Below are positions 53,527 to 61,943 of a stretch of DNA of 64,000 bases, in pieces (position 1 is the stretch's first letter; every line of letters starts with the position of its first letter). The position numbers and the translations under genes were made by a program. Source of the DNA: Dyadobacter jiangsuensis (GTDB lineage: Bacteria > Bacteroidota > Bacteroidia > Cytophagales > Spirosomataceae); assembly GCF_003014695.1 (NCBI RefSeq), contig NZ_PYAS01000005.1:62001-126000 (forward strand). The letters run 5' to 3'. The notes under the pieces are model-generated. The model was not told the origin of the DNA, searched no databases, and was given only the letters and a program-made list of their open reading frames with translations.

Positions 53527-56148
53527 ATGAAGCAGTTTTCCAACATGGATCAAAACAGTAGTATTCATACAAATCTTGAATGGGAACGACAATTGCTGCT
53601 CGATCTGGGCAATGATATCACCAAAGTGCGCGACAAGAATGACCTGATCGTGCTGTTTTCGAATCGGATCAAGTCATTAATGCACTTTACGCATACGATT
53701 GTGACCTTGATCGAACGCAAGGATGAAACCTATAAGCCATTTTTACTTGATCACCGTGCATCAGCCATCAAGGACCACCCCGAATACGATGATATGGTCA
53801 AGGCGTGTTTTCCGCTTGACGAGCCCTTCATCCAATCCGTTTTGGCGGCCGGCGGTCCTGTTGATTTCTTTCTCGCCGATATTGTCGATGCCCCGCAAAG
53901 CCCGGCGTTCCTGCGCGTAAATTTCGAGAAAGGTATCCGGCATGTGCTGATGACAACGCTCCGGACCGGCGACCAGCCGATCGGGTTTATCCATATTTAC
54001 ACCGATCATGAAGGTGGCTTTTCTCAGGAATTCAAGGACATCGTTCAAAGGATCACCCCGCAATTGTCAAGCGCGGTTTCCAACATTATCAAAAACGAAG
54101 AAATCCTGCAAAAGGAAAATGAAAAGTCATTCCTGCTTGATTTCAGCAATGATATGACGGCTGTCCGTAGCCGGGAAGATCTGGCCGTCGTAGTTAAAGC
54201 AGCACTACGAAAGCTCAACCCAGAGGGAGGATATGTGATCCGCAAGATCAATGAAGATGGGCTGACGATGTCGGCATACCTGTACGATACAGGCGCTTCT
54301 GCATTCGATCCTGCATTGTTGGAGCGGGTGCTTTCCGAGAAGTACCCGATCAATGACGGGCTCCAAAACCGCATCCTGGATAGCTATATCCCGTTGCTTT
54401 TCAATGTGGGCCGCGAGTTGCAGAGAGGCTACAATCTGTCCTACCTGGATCTTTGGGAAAATATGGGTTTCAAAACGATGGTCGGCATTGCATTGCGGAA
54501 CAGCAACGCCAACATTGGTCTGCTTTGGCTGAGCATCGACGAGATCAACATTCCGATCTTGCAGGGCATCTGCTCGCAGATTGCCATTGCGATGGGCAAC
54601 ATTATGGCCAACGAGGACATTCTGCGCCGCCAGGCAGAGCAGCAACTGATGCTTAGGTTTTCGAACGATATCACCGGTGTTAAATCCAAATCCGACCTGG
54701 ACTATGTGGTTTCGAATGTTTTGCAGGCCCTGTTTCAAACCCGGATCGCTGTGATGTACCTCTTGGCGGAAGACCAGGTTACCCTGCGGCCTTACCTTTT
54801 CGACCGGCAGTTTTTCCAGGAAACCGAGGTAGCTGAACACGAAGAATTTTACTCTTTAAATATTAATGAGCAACATATAAAACTTGTCTTCGAAAGCAAC
54901 CAGCCGATTTTGCTGGACATTGATGAAAACCTGGAAGCGAAGTGCCTCAAACTGTCTATCCAGCGTGAGCAGCGCGGGATTAATACTGTCTATGCATCGG
55001 CGCTGAGATTGGGCGAACAGAACCTGGGCATGGTTTGGATGCTGGGGCAGCAGATCAGCGGCCCGCTTTTGCAAGGAATTTGTGCCCAAATTTCGACTGC
55101 GGTTTCCAATGTGCTTGCGCACGAGCAGATAATGCATTTGAAAAAACAGCTGGAAGACGAAAACGACTATCTCAAACAGCAGCTCAATCAGGATTTTGAG
55201 GAGATTGTCGGCGGCGGCGAGGCGATGCAGCAGGTATACCGGCTGATTTCCCTGGTGGCAGAAAGCAACTCGACGGTACTGCTGTTGGGCGAGACGGGAA
55301 CTGGTAAGGAGCTGATCGCGAAAGCCGTGCATAACGCGTCTTCCCGCAAAGAAAAGCTGATGATCAAGGTCAACTGCGCAGCTATGCCAGCCAGCCTGAT
55401 CGAGAGCGAGTTGTTTGGCCATGAGCGTGGCGCATTCACCGGGGCCGTCGAGCGGCGCATCGGAAAGTTCGAGCTGGCCAATAACAGTACACTGTTTTTG
55501 GACGAGGTGGGGGAGATGCCGCTGGAAACACAGGTGAAGTTGCTGCGGGTTTTGCAGGAAAAGGAGATGGAGCGTGTAGGTGGCAAAACAACCATTAAAT
55601 TGAACGTTCGGATCATCGCTGCCACCAACCGCGACCTGGAAGCGGAAGTAAAAGCGGGCCGGTTCCGCTCCGATCTGTATTACCGTTTGAATGTATTCCC
55701 CATCAAGCTGCCGCCGCTGCGCGACCGCCGTGAGGATATCGAAAGTCTTGCCGGATTTTTCTTATCCAAATTCAGCAAAAGTGTAGGCAAGAAAACCGTC
55801 AAGCTATCAGCCAACGCGTTACGGCAGTTGCAGGCTTATCTGTGGCCGGGCAATGTGCGTGAACTCGAACATCTCATTGAGCGCTCGGTGATTCTGGCGA
55901 CAGGTCCCTTGATCACCGAGTTTTTCTTGCCGCAAGCAACAAGGGCAACGACCGACGATCCAATGAGGCCATCCGATTTACCATTGGAAGAAGTCGAGCG
56001 CATGCACATCATACAGGTATTGCGCCGGTGCGGCGGCAAAATTTCCGGCATCGGGGGCGCTGCGGACATATTAGGCATTCCCGGCAACACCCTTCACTCT
56101 AAAATGCGGAAGCTGGGCATCTCAAAGGCCGATTATTACGCTCACTGA
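53527..56148 (+). CDS. Sigma-54-dependent transcriptional activator with three GAF domains
   Basis: An 873-residue enhancer-binding protein. Three GAF-like repeats occupy about residues 15-540, each opening with a similar L-LDLGNDITKVR-, LDFSNDMTAVR- or LRFSNDITGVK-type line. The AAA+ domain follows: Walker A GETGTGKELIAK (about 587), the sigma-54-contacting GAFTGA (about 635), Walker B FLDEVGEMPLETQV. A C-terminal Fis-type HTH lies at about 830-870 (GGAADILGIPGNTLHSKMRKLGIS). It needs RpoN and ATP hydrolysis to open promoters; the downstream NmrA-like pair carries the likely target promoter. No receiver domain is present, so a ligand probably binds the GAF domains. Confidence 0.94.
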   Translation: MKQFSNMDQNSSIHTNLEWERQLLLDLGNDITKVRDKNDLIVLFSNRIKSLMHFTHTIVTLIERKDETYKPFLLDHRASAIKDHPEYDDMVKACFPLDEPFIQSVLAAGGPVDFFLADIVDAPQSPAFLRVNFEKGIRHVLMTTLRTGDQPIGFIHIYTDHEGGFSQEFKDIVQRITPQLSSAVSNIIKNEEILQKENEKSFLLDFSNDMTAVRSREDLAVVVKAALRKLNPEGGYVIRKINEDGLTMSAYLYDTGASAFDPALLERVLSEKYPINDGLQNRILDSYIPLLFNVGRELQRGYNLSYLDLWENMGFKTMVGIALRNSNANIGLLWLSIDEINIPILQGICSQIAIAMGNIMANEDILRRQAEQQLMLRFSNDITGVKSKSDLDYVVSNVLQALFQTRIAVMYLLAEDQVTLRPYLFDRQFFQETEVAEHEEFYSLNINEQHIKLVFESNQPILLDIDENLEAKCLKLSIQREQRGINTVYASALRLGEQNLGMVWMLGQQISGPLLQGICAQISTAVSNVLAHEQIMHLKKQLEDENDYLKQQLNQDFEEIVGGGEAMQQVYRLISLVAESNSTVLLLGETGTGKELIAKAVHNASSRKEKLMIKVNCAAMPASLIESELFGHERGAFTGAVERRIGKFELANNSTLFLDEVGEMPLETQVKLLRVLQEKEMERVGGKTTIKLNVRIIAATNRDLEAEVKAGRFRSDLYYRLNVFPIKLPPLRDRREDIESLAGFFLSKFSKSVGKKTVKLSANALRQLQAYLWPGNVRELEHLIERSVILATGPLITEFFLPQATRATTDDPMRPSDLPLEEVERMHIIQVLRRCGGKISGIGGAADILGIPGNTLHSKMRKLGISKADYYAH

Positions 56149-56207
56149 GTGCTTTAAATAGTTGGGGCGTTTCGTCTATGCTCATCAAATAAGATGATAC
56201 ATTTCAT

Positions 56208-56231
56208 ATTTTCACTAAATACGGTGAAAAT
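56208..56231. promoter_or_regulatory. Candidate enhancer (UAS) palindrome ATTTTCAC-N8-GTGAAAAT
   Basis: Perfect 8-bp arms at 56208-56215 and 56224-56231. It is centred about 88 bp upstream of the expected +1 of the sigma-54 promoter at 56281, a position typical for enhancer-binding-protein sites. The regulator encoded just upstream is the natural binding candidate. Confidence 0.55.
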
Positions 56232-56262
56232 GAGAGGTGTCTGCATTAAATATATTATTGAT

Positions 56263-56275
56263 AATCAGTCTATTA
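56263..56275 (+). promoter_or_regulatory. IHF-like site between UAS and sigma-54 promoter
   Basis: AATCAGTCTATTA matches WATCARNNNNTTR completely. It lies between the UAS palindrome and the sigma-54 promoter in an AT-rich region, so it could supply the DNA bend. Whether a Bacteroidota IHF/HU uses this consensus is not certain. Confidence 0.4.
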
Positions 56276-56280
56276 AATAT

Positions 56281-56297
56281 TTGGCATTGAAATGGCA
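56281..56297 (+). promoter_or_regulatory. Sigma-54 promoter upstream of NmrA-like gene pair
   Basis: TTGGCATTGAAATGGCA has the GG-N10-GC spacing of sigma-54 -24/-12 promoters, with TTGGCA perfect at -24 and TGGCA at -12 (one mismatch to TTGCW). Expected transcription start about 56308, 36 bp upstream of the first NmrA-like ATG at 56344. Confidence 0.65.
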
Positions 56298-56343
56298 AGT
56301 TTAGGATCATCTGTAAGATTTTAAACTTAAACATTTCAAAATT

Positions 56344-57084
56344 ATGAAGATTGTCATTGTAGGCGGTACGGGGTTAATCGGAACAAGGGTTAGCGAAAAA
56401 CTGCGGGTGTTGGGCCATCAGGTAGTCGTAGCCGCTCCTTCGACGGGCATCAATGCAGTGACTGGCGAAGGCCTAGCTGAGGCCATGAAAGATGCCGAGG
56501 TGGTCGTCGATCTGTCTAACTCGGCTTCTCCGGAGGAAGATACGGCCATCAATTTCTTCCGCGTAGCAGGCAGGAACCTGGCAGCGGCAGAAATTGCGGC
56601 CGGTGTGAAACACCACCTGGTACTTTCGATCGTAGGAACCGACCGGGCCTTGTATATCGGTTATCTGCGCGCCAAAAAAGAGCAGGAGGATATTATCAAA
56701 GAATCCGGTATCCCGTACACGATCATCCGCGCTACACAGTTCCACGAACATATCACGACTTTAATTGCGGTGCAATCCGACGAGGAGGCCATCCACATTT
56801 CCACCGTGGACTACCAGCCCATTGCGGCAGAAGACGTGGCTGCATTGGTCACCCGGCTCGCATTGGAAGCACCCAAAAACACGACCGTGGAAATCGCAGG
56901 GCCAGACCTGGCGCCCATGAACGAGTTCGTAAGCCAATACCTGTCTGTGAAAGGCGGGGAAAAGCCCTTGGTCGCTAGCGACGAGAATAAGTACATGTTC
57001 TTCGAAATCCCCAAATCCCTTTTGGTTCCTCAGGGCGATTTTTACTCCGGTGCAATCCGGTTCGTCGACTGGATTAAAGGTTAA
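56344..57084 (+). CDS. NmrA-like NAD(P)-binding protein (atypical SDR), copy 1
   Basis: A 246-residue Rossmann protein with the N-terminal GGTGLIGTRV motif (residues 7-16) and the NmrA/HSCARG-type region VVVDLSNSASPEEDTAINFF, HHLVLSIVGTDRALYIGYLRAKKEQEDIIKESGIPYTIIRATQFHEH. A YxxxK catalytic pair is replaced by YLRAKK, and the NADPH-sensing/reductase role is uncertain. Its paralog follows 41 bp downstream. Expression is probably driven by the sigma-54 promoter at 56281. Confidence 0.88.
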   Translation: MKIVIVGGTGLIGTRVSEKLRVLGHQVVVAAPSTGINAVTGEGLAEAMKDAEVVVDLSNSASPEEDTAINFFRVAGRNLAAAEIAAGVKHHLVLSIVGTDRALYIGYLRAKKEQEDIIKESGIPYTIIRATQFHEHITTLIAVQSDEEAIHISTVDYQPIAAEDVAALVTRLALEAPKNTTVEIAGPDLAPMNEFVSQYLSVKGGEKPLVASDENKYMFFEIPKSLLVPQGDFYSGAIRFVDWIKG

Positions 57085-57125
57085 CTAAGCCTGTTCATTT
57101 CAAACAATTCATAAAACCAGAAATC

Positions 57126-57881
57126 ATGAAAATTGTAATCATAGGCGGCACAGGCCTGATCGGCTCCAACGTCACCAAAAAACTTCGTCAGCTTGGCCAC
57201 ACCGTCATTGCTGGTTCTCCTTCGACAGGTATTAACGCACTCACAGGCGAGGGGCTTTCAGATGCATTGGAAAATACGGACGTGGTCGTTGACCTTTCCA
57301 ACTCTCCTTCATTTGAGGATGGTCCGGCCATTCAGTTTTTCGAGACCGTGGGCCGCAACATTTTATCGGCCGAGTTGAATGCAGGCGTCAAACACCATGT
57401 AGTGCTGTCCATTGTCGGCACGCACCTGATGGAAGGCATGGGTTATATGCGGGCGAAGAAAATCCAGGAGGATCTGGTTAAAAAATCCGGTGTGCCCTAC
57501 ACTATCGTCCGCAGCACCCAATTCCAGGAATTTGTACCAACCATTGCCGCGGGAGGCACACAGGGGAGTGAAGTTCATGTCTCGAAGCTCGATTTCCAGC
57601 CCATTGCTGCCGAAGAGGTGGCGCTGTTCATTGCCCGGTTTGCGATATCTGAGCCTGCGAACGGAACTGTCGAGATTGCGGGCCCTGTCCGTGGGCCCAT
57701 GAGTGAATTCGTGGAAGCTTATGTGAAGGCCAAAGACGCGGGTAAAACGGTGATCGCCGACGACAGCAGTGAATATTTCGGCTTGGAAGTGCCGGCATCC
57801 ACCTTGGTACCGGAAGGAAATGCGTATCTGGGTGAAACCCGGTTCGAGGAGTATCTCGGGTCTCTGTCGCCCCAGGCGTGA
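57126..57881 (+). CDS. NmrA-like NAD(P)-binding protein (atypical SDR), copy 2
   Basis: A 251-residue paralog of the preceding gene: the same GGTGLIGSNV start, the same VVDLSNSPSFEDGPAIQFFETVGRNIL and GVKHHVVLSIVGTHLMEGMGYMRAKKIQEDLVKKSGVPYTIVRSTQFQEF. The two are a tandem duplication with diverged middle and C-terminal parts. A 41-bp gap between copies suggests one mRNA, ended by the terminator at 57914-57946. No substrate can be given. Confidence 0.88.
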   Translation: MKIVIIGGTGLIGSNVTKKLRQLGHTVIAGSPSTGINALTGEGLSDALENTDVVVDLSNSPSFEDGPAIQFFETVGRNILSAELNAGVKHHVVLSIVGTHLMEGMGYMRAKKIQEDLVKKSGVPYTIVRSTQFQEFVPTIAAGGTQGSEVHVSKLDFQPIAAEEVALFIARFAISEPANGTVEIAGPVRGPMSEFVEAYVKAKDAGKTVIADDSSEYFGLEVPASTLVPEGNAYLGETRFEEYLGSLSPQA

Positions 57882-57913
57882 CAACCTTGCAGTTTCTAGA
57901 TTGTACTGATCAT

Positions 57914-57946
57914 GCACGGTTGGTAGCTATTACCGGCCGTGCTTTT
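57914..57946 (+). terminator. Intrinsic terminator after NmrA-like pair
   Basis: GCACGG (57914-57919) pairs with CCGTGC (57937-57942); an inner GGT/ACC lengthens the stem. TTTT follows. Confidence 0.75.
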
Positions 57947-57969
57947 AAACAACTTTGATTGCGTATCCC

Positions 57970-58590
57970 ATGAACATTCAAAACGATAGAAGGGCATTGG
58001 TAAAATCCCTGCATTACATATTCGGTGTTACATTGTCGGTTTTCATAGCATTTCACTTACTAAACCACCTTTTTGCATTGGATGGGCCAGAAAAACATAT
58101 CCAGATAATGGAACAATTCCGGCTCGTGTACAGACATCCGGTCGTGGAAACGCTGCTATTGCTGGTCGTTTTCTTTCAGATTGTTACTGGCATCAGACTG
58201 ATTTACAAACGGGATGCCCAGGCCATTGCCGAGAAGATCCAGGTATATTCCGGCCTTTACCTTTCGTTTTTTCTTATTGCCCACGTAGGGGCTGTTCTTT
58301 CCGCTCGGTACATCGAGCATCTGGACACGAATTTCTACTTTGCAGCGGCTGGGCTTAACTATTATCCTGCAACTTTTATTTTTATACCCTACTATTTCCT
58401 GGCCGTGGCCTCAATCAGTTTACATGTTTCGGCCATTCATTATTTGAAAACTAAATCGAAACCAGCGGCAATTGGTATTGCTGTCGTCGGGATAGTGACT
58501 TCATTCATAATCATACTAGCCTTTACGGATAGCTTTAAGTGGCTTGACATGCCACTACCGTATGAGCAGTTCATTCGGGTGTTAATTTGA
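57970..58590 (+). CDS. Hypothetical four- to five-helix membrane protein, cytochrome-b-like
   Basis: About 206 residues from the ATG at 57970 (TTG at 57955 is less likely). Five hydrophobic helices with histidines in and near them (LHYIFGVTLSVFIAFHLLNHLF, FFLIAHVGAVLSARYI, ASISLHVSAIHYL) resemble the diheme cytochrome b anchor of succinate dehydrogenase/fumarate reductase-like proteins, but no flavoprotein subunit is nearby. I do not recognise a named family. It follows the NmrA terminator and is the last gene before the mobile element. Confidence 0.7.
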   Translation: MNIQNDRRALVKSLHYIFGVTLSVFIAFHLLNHLFALDGPEKHIQIMEQFRLVYRHPVVETLLLLVVFFQIVTGIRLIYKRDAQAIAEKIQVYSGLYLSFFLIAHVGAVLSARYIEHLDTNFYFAAAGLNYYPATFIFIPYYFLAVASISLHVSAIHYLKTKSKPAAIGIAVVGIVTSFIIILAFTDSFKWLDMPLPYEQFIRVLI

Positions 58591-58825
58591 ACATCACAAA
58601 AAATATAAGTGCTGTGTTAGCGACCATATTAAGGATTGATTCCCGATGATAGATTATGTCTATGATACTACTACGCTAATTTATCCGGTCGTATTTCTGT
58701 ACTCCGCGGCACGAATTACAGTCGGGTAGTTTTTTCGCGAAACCCGGCCTTAAACGGTACAGTTTAGTGGTACATGAAATCTAATTACAGTGTATTACAG
58801 TTGTGGACGTTAAACCGTACTTCCT
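58591..58825. other. Gene-free junction between chromosomal genes and mobile element
   Basis: This 235-bp gap probably contains the left end of the mobilisable element. It has the imperfect direct repeat TTAAACGGTAC (about 58752) and TTAAACCGTAC (about 58811) but no verified att site. No gene is seen. Confidence 0.5.
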
Positions 58826-59365
58826 TCATCGTCTTTTCCGCTTGCTACTTTCATGCTTGTGCGAATTTGTTTCCAGCAATTCCCACGCATGCCTAAGCGA
58901 ATCTACTGAGGGTTCCGTTGTTTGGGCAAAGGCTTGATCGATCATTCTCGTTAAACGAGGAGATAATTGCTGAGCCACTTCATACCTGACCGCAGTTCGG
59001 CTCGCCTGTTCAATTTTCTCATTCGAACATCTAACTGTCACCAGCGAAGCAGCAGTAGTACAAAGCAGTACTGCTAGTGAAACGAAATAACTTTTCGCCT
59101 TGAAATCGAATGTGACTGGTTTGGGATTTTCCAGAGCGTAGGATAATGCGTCAAGACGCTTTCGAATACCAACAAGCTCGGAAAGTATTATATTACCTGA
59201 CGGCATTTTTGCCACACTGGCCTGAATATCAGCCAGCATTTGGTGAGTTAAATCATCGACCGGCACTTTTGGATCAATCAACAGGCTTTCCAGCACTGAG
59301 ATCTTTTTTACCAGGATAGCCAGTACCTGATCGAATTTATCGAGTTTATCTTCAATATTTTTCAT
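58826..59365 (-). CDS. Hypothetical mobilisation-region protein with one TM helix
   Basis: A 179-residue protein of unknown function. The N-terminal 70 residues are a predicted helical/coiled region (LDKFDQVLAILVKKISVLESLLI), one TM helix follows at about 93-111 (SYFVSLAVLLCTTAASLV), and the C-terminus is basic (HKHESSKRKRR). It overlaps the relaxase stop by 4 bp as the last gene of the mobilisation operon. Accessory proteins like this accompany relaxases in Bacteroidota mobilisable elements; the exact role is unknown. Confidence 0.7.
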   Translation of the reverse strand: MKNIEDKLDKFDQVLAILVKKISVLESLLIDPKVPVDDLTHQMLADIQASVAKMPSGNIILSELVGIRKRLDALSYALENPKPVTFDFKAKSYFVSLAVLLCTTAASLVTVRCSNEKIEQASRTAVRYEVAQQLSPRLTRMIDQAFAQTTEPSVDSLRHAWELLETNSHKHESSKRKRR

Positions 59366-60300
59366 AAATGCAGTCCTCTCGATTTTTTGCGTTTTTGTTT
59401 TCTTTTAAGGTTGGGGTTGATTGTGTCGTGTTGAGTTACCGGATCCATCAAGTCTTTCAGCAAGTTTTCTTCCTTGTAGTGTGGCAAACCATACCGGTGA
59501 GATGGCATTTCTTCTTGCGCCGGTGGTGGTGTCCCACGCTCCCACATCCGACGCCTCACCGACATTTGTTGCTGAAAATTTTCCCGCAGCTTTCGATCAA
59601 GTGCCAGAAAACTCATGCTTCGGTCAACTTTTGATCCCTTCAACACCGTTCCATCCTTCTGGAAGCTGATACCTTCAATCTGATCAGTACTAGACTTATA
59701 TTTGTAGATGAGGGTAATCCCGCTCGACGAAAGCGCACCTTCAAACTGTTTCCAATTCACTGCCGATCTGCTTGCCATCTTGATCTGGTCTGCCAGCTCG
59801 TAACGCGTTTTATCAATCCCTTTAAGCCTAGCTCGGTTAACCAGTGTTTTCCCTTTGCCTATGTAGTAGCCATGTTTCAGGGTCATCTCCTTGCAAACCT
59901 TCTGATTGATTCGCTTCTGAAAGCGGTCCGAAATGGATTTACCAGCATTATCAACCCGGTTGTAGAGAATATGAATATGCGGCTGATTTGTATCGCGATG
60001 TTCAACGACCAAGTACTGGGTGTTTTGGATTTTCATTTTGGCCATATATTCGGCAGCCCTCTCTACCATGATTTTTGGTGAAAGTTTATCCTTGTCGAAT
60101 CCGCTCCAACTCAGCACTAGGTGTCCGACTGCCTTGCCCAGCTCGGGATTCATCTGGCGCTGAGCATTGAAGTCATGGATAGCTGATTTTACATCCTGGG
60201 TCCTGACCCCTTCGCTATGAAGCACGATAGCCTGCTCCTTCTGCATGACATATCTGACTGCCCCTCCGAAACTTGATCCTATCATTATCTTACCGATCAT
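59362..60300 (-). CDS. Relaxase/mobilisation nuclease
   Basis: A 312-residue relaxase with the N-terminal catalytic tyrosine motif FGGAVRYVMQKEQ (Y17) and the metal-binding histidine motif HRDTNQPHIHILYNR (H101, H108, H110). It nicks oriT and pilots the strand during mobilisation. It overlaps mobC by 11 bp and the downstream gene by 4 bp. The family corresponds to Pfam relaxase PF03432-type proteins seen in Bacteroidota mobilisable transposons (by recollection). The C-terminus (basic KRKQKRKKSRG) may bind DNA. Confidence 0.9.
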   Translation of the reverse strand: MIGKIMIGSSFGGAVRYVMQKEQAIVLHSEGVRTQDVKSAIHDFNAQRQMNPELGKAVGHLVLSWSGFDKDKLSPKIMVERAAEYMAKMKIQNTQYLVVEHRDTNQPHIHILYNRVDNAGKSISDRFQKRINQKVCKEMTLKHGYYIGKGKTLVNRARLKGIDKTRYELADQIKMASRSAVNWKQFEGALSSSGITLIYKYKSSTDQIEGISFQKDGTVLKGSKVDRSMSFLALDRKLRENFQQQMSVRRRMWERGTPPPAQEEMPSHRYGLPHYKEENLLKDLMDPVTQHDTINPNLKRKQKRKKSRGLHL

Positions 60301-60667
60301 CGTTGGCTAGTCTTTTGAGTAAATGATCAATATTTGATAGAAGCTCTGCGGCCTTTTTTGTCTCGTGCAGCAGTCCCTGCATGTTCGTAAACCTGAGCAG
60401 CTGGTTTAAGTTATTGGCCAGGCCAGCCAGCATTCTGATGAAACCTGCTTCCTCTGCGGAGAGCCGCGCAACAACCCTGGCTTTCCTGGCGGCTTGCCTC
60501 AGCCAGGTGCTTGGACGTAGGCCTGCATCCTTGGCTTTCGACTCAATCAAAAACCGCTCAGTTTCCGAAAGTCGGACCATTAGTTGCGCGTTTCGTTTGA
60601 CCTTTTTTGGCGGCCTTCCTCCTTTGGATTTGTGCGAATTTTGCTCCATGCTTTCTACCTCTTTCAT
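60290..60667 (-). CDS. MobC-like mobilisation accessory protein
   Basis: About 125 residues from an ATG at 60667 (60649 is an alternative). The basic N-terminus GGRPPKKVKRNAQLMVRLSETERFLIESKAKDAGLRPSTWLRQAARKARVVARLS is the ribbon-helix-helix-like MobC pattern. It assists the relaxase at oriT by opening or recognising the DNA. The start is 39 bp from the candidate oriT and 11 bp overlap with the relaxase gene follow. Confidence 0.85.
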   Translation of the reverse strand: MKEVESMEQNSHKSKGGRPPKKVKRNAQLMVRLSETERFLIESKAKDAGLRPSTWLRQAARKARVVARLSAEEAGFIRMLAGLANNLNQLLRFTNMQGLLHETKKAAELLSNIDHLLKRLANDDR

Positions 60668-60705
60668 TCGTTGACAAAATCTGTTGATTACCTTTTGCGA
60701 CCATC

Positions 60706-60780
60706 GGGAGAAAAAGCAAGTTTGAGTTCCGGCGCGGCCGGAACGAGTTTTTGCGAAGCGAAAACACAAACTTGCTCCCT
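60706..60780. other. Candidate oriT: nested inverted repeats upstream of mobC
   Basis: The intergenic region between mobC and the primase gene contains an outer perfect repeat AGCAAGTTTG/CAAACTTGCT (60715-60724 with 60767-60776), flanked by GGGAG/CTCCC (60706-60710 with 60775-60779), and an inner perfect 8-bp hairpin GTTCCGGC/GCCGGAAC (60726-60733 with 60737-60744). A third dyad TTTTTGC/GCGAAAA fills the space. Adjacent-to-relaxase inverted repeats of this kind commonly form oriT; no nick site can be read. A terminator for the primase gene is the alternative. Confidence 0.55.
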
Positions 60781-60789
60781 GAAAGAAAC

Positions 60790-61725
60790 TTAGAGGCCCA
60801 GCCCTCGGGACTTCCTGTAATAGGACCGATGTTGTGGCTGTTTTTCCAGCTGTTTGCTAGCAACCAGCATCTGGTTCAAATCTTTGTAATCCTGATAAAT
60901 CCCCGAGGCATCAACACCATTAATCCCCGCATTCTGAAATTTTTCGAGCAACTTTTTCCCAGCTGCATCATGATCCGGATATAGAAAAGCGGTGCTGTAA
61001 CTTTTGACAATGTCCACACTTCGCTCTGCCAGACTCACCGAATTAAGCACCACAAAGTCGGTCTGGATCTGCTCCTGTTTTCGAAGCGAGAGAAGCGACA
61101 AAAAATCCATAAAGCCTTCCAGCACGCAGACCGAGCTATGGCCATTCTCGATATGGGATATATCCTTCGGAGATTTCGAGCCCTTGAAATAGGCACTTCT
61201 CAGCTCATAGCCACCCGACCGGTTTTCGAAACCGGCGGCGAAATAATTCTTGTCGCCGACCCGATAGTATACCTCGCGACAGTATGATTTCGCAACGGCC
61301 AGATCGATACCACGCGATTCCAGGTACTGGGTAATTATCGGGGTACTGCCTAACTCCTTCAAAGCAGTAATATGGATGCCAGATTGATCGAGAGCCCGGG
61401 CTGGGGTAACGCCACTATCTATATGCAAGCCCGTCGATTTTAGGTCTTGCGGTTGAAATAGAAAAAGACCCGAATCCAATTTTTCCAACAGAGCTTTCGT
61501 ATCGCAGCGAAACAGGGTGCGTCCCAAATCAATAATATCACCTCCCCGACCGCTACCGTGGTCATAATAGAGATTCAACCTGGCATTGACCCTGAATGAA
61601 GGCGTTTTCTCATCTCTGAACGGGGAGAGATACCAATGGTCTTGTCCCCTCACATATTGAGAACGGATATGGCAGTGTTCCAGCAGGTCTACCATAGATA
61701 TCTGTTTGGCTTGCTCGCAAGTCAT
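60790..61725 (-). CDS. CHC2/toprim-domain primase-like protein
   Basis: A 311-residue protein. N-terminal zinc-finger-like CHC2 region (EHCHIRSQYVRGQDHWYLSPFRDEKTPSFRVN, GSGRGGDIIDL) is followed by a toprim domain: VCVLEGFMDFLSLLSL (about 198) and the metal-binding FLYPDHDAAGKK (about 247). This makes it a DnaG-type primase fragment typical of Bacteroidota mobilisable elements. It priming role is inferred to support replication of the excised form. The iteron-like region lies directly upstream of its start. Confidence 0.88.
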   Translation of the reverse strand: MTCEQAKQISMVDLLEHCHIRSQYVRGQDHWYLSPFRDEKTPSFRVNARLNLYYDHGSGRGGDIIDLGRTLFRCDTKALLEKLDSGLFLFQPQDLKSTGLHIDSGVTPARALDQSGIHITALKELGSTPIITQYLESRGIDLAVAKSYCREVYYRVGDKNYFAAGFENRSGGYELRSAYFKGSKSPKDISHIENGHSSVCVLEGFMDFLSLLSLRKQEQIQTDFVVLNSVSLAERSVDIVKSYSTAFLYPDHDAAGKKLLEKFQNAGINGVDASGIYQDYKDLNQMLVASKQLEKQPQHRSYYRKSRGLGL

Positions 61726-61761
61726 AATTACTGGGGCTTGAAAGTGAAAAAATTGATGAAT

Positions 61762-61939
61762 TGATGCGAAGAGCTTGCAACTGATTGGATTTTAATCATT
61801 TAAGCCCGCATCAGAAAAGCATCAAAATGCATCATGAGTCGCATCGCTATTGTGAGATTGATGCGCGTTGATGCGGATTTTGATGCGCTGTAATTATTTA
61901 TTAATCAATTAATTAAATATGATGCGCATCAAAGCATCA
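61762..61939. repeat. Iteron-like region: ten TGATGC/GCATCA motifs with AT-rich core
   Basis: The gene-free gap 61726-61943 holds TGATGC at 61762, 61859, 61869, 61881 and 61920, and its reverse complement GCATCA at 61808, 61819, 61829, 61926 and 61934, plus GCATCG at 61841. Neighbours within the clusters are 10-12 bp apart, so they fall on one DNA face. An AT-rich stretch (about 61888-61920) sits inside. It lies between primase-helicase and primase genes. This is the expected layout of an iteron origin or a Rep-operator; function unproven. Confidence 0.7.
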
Positions 61940-61943
61940 AAAA

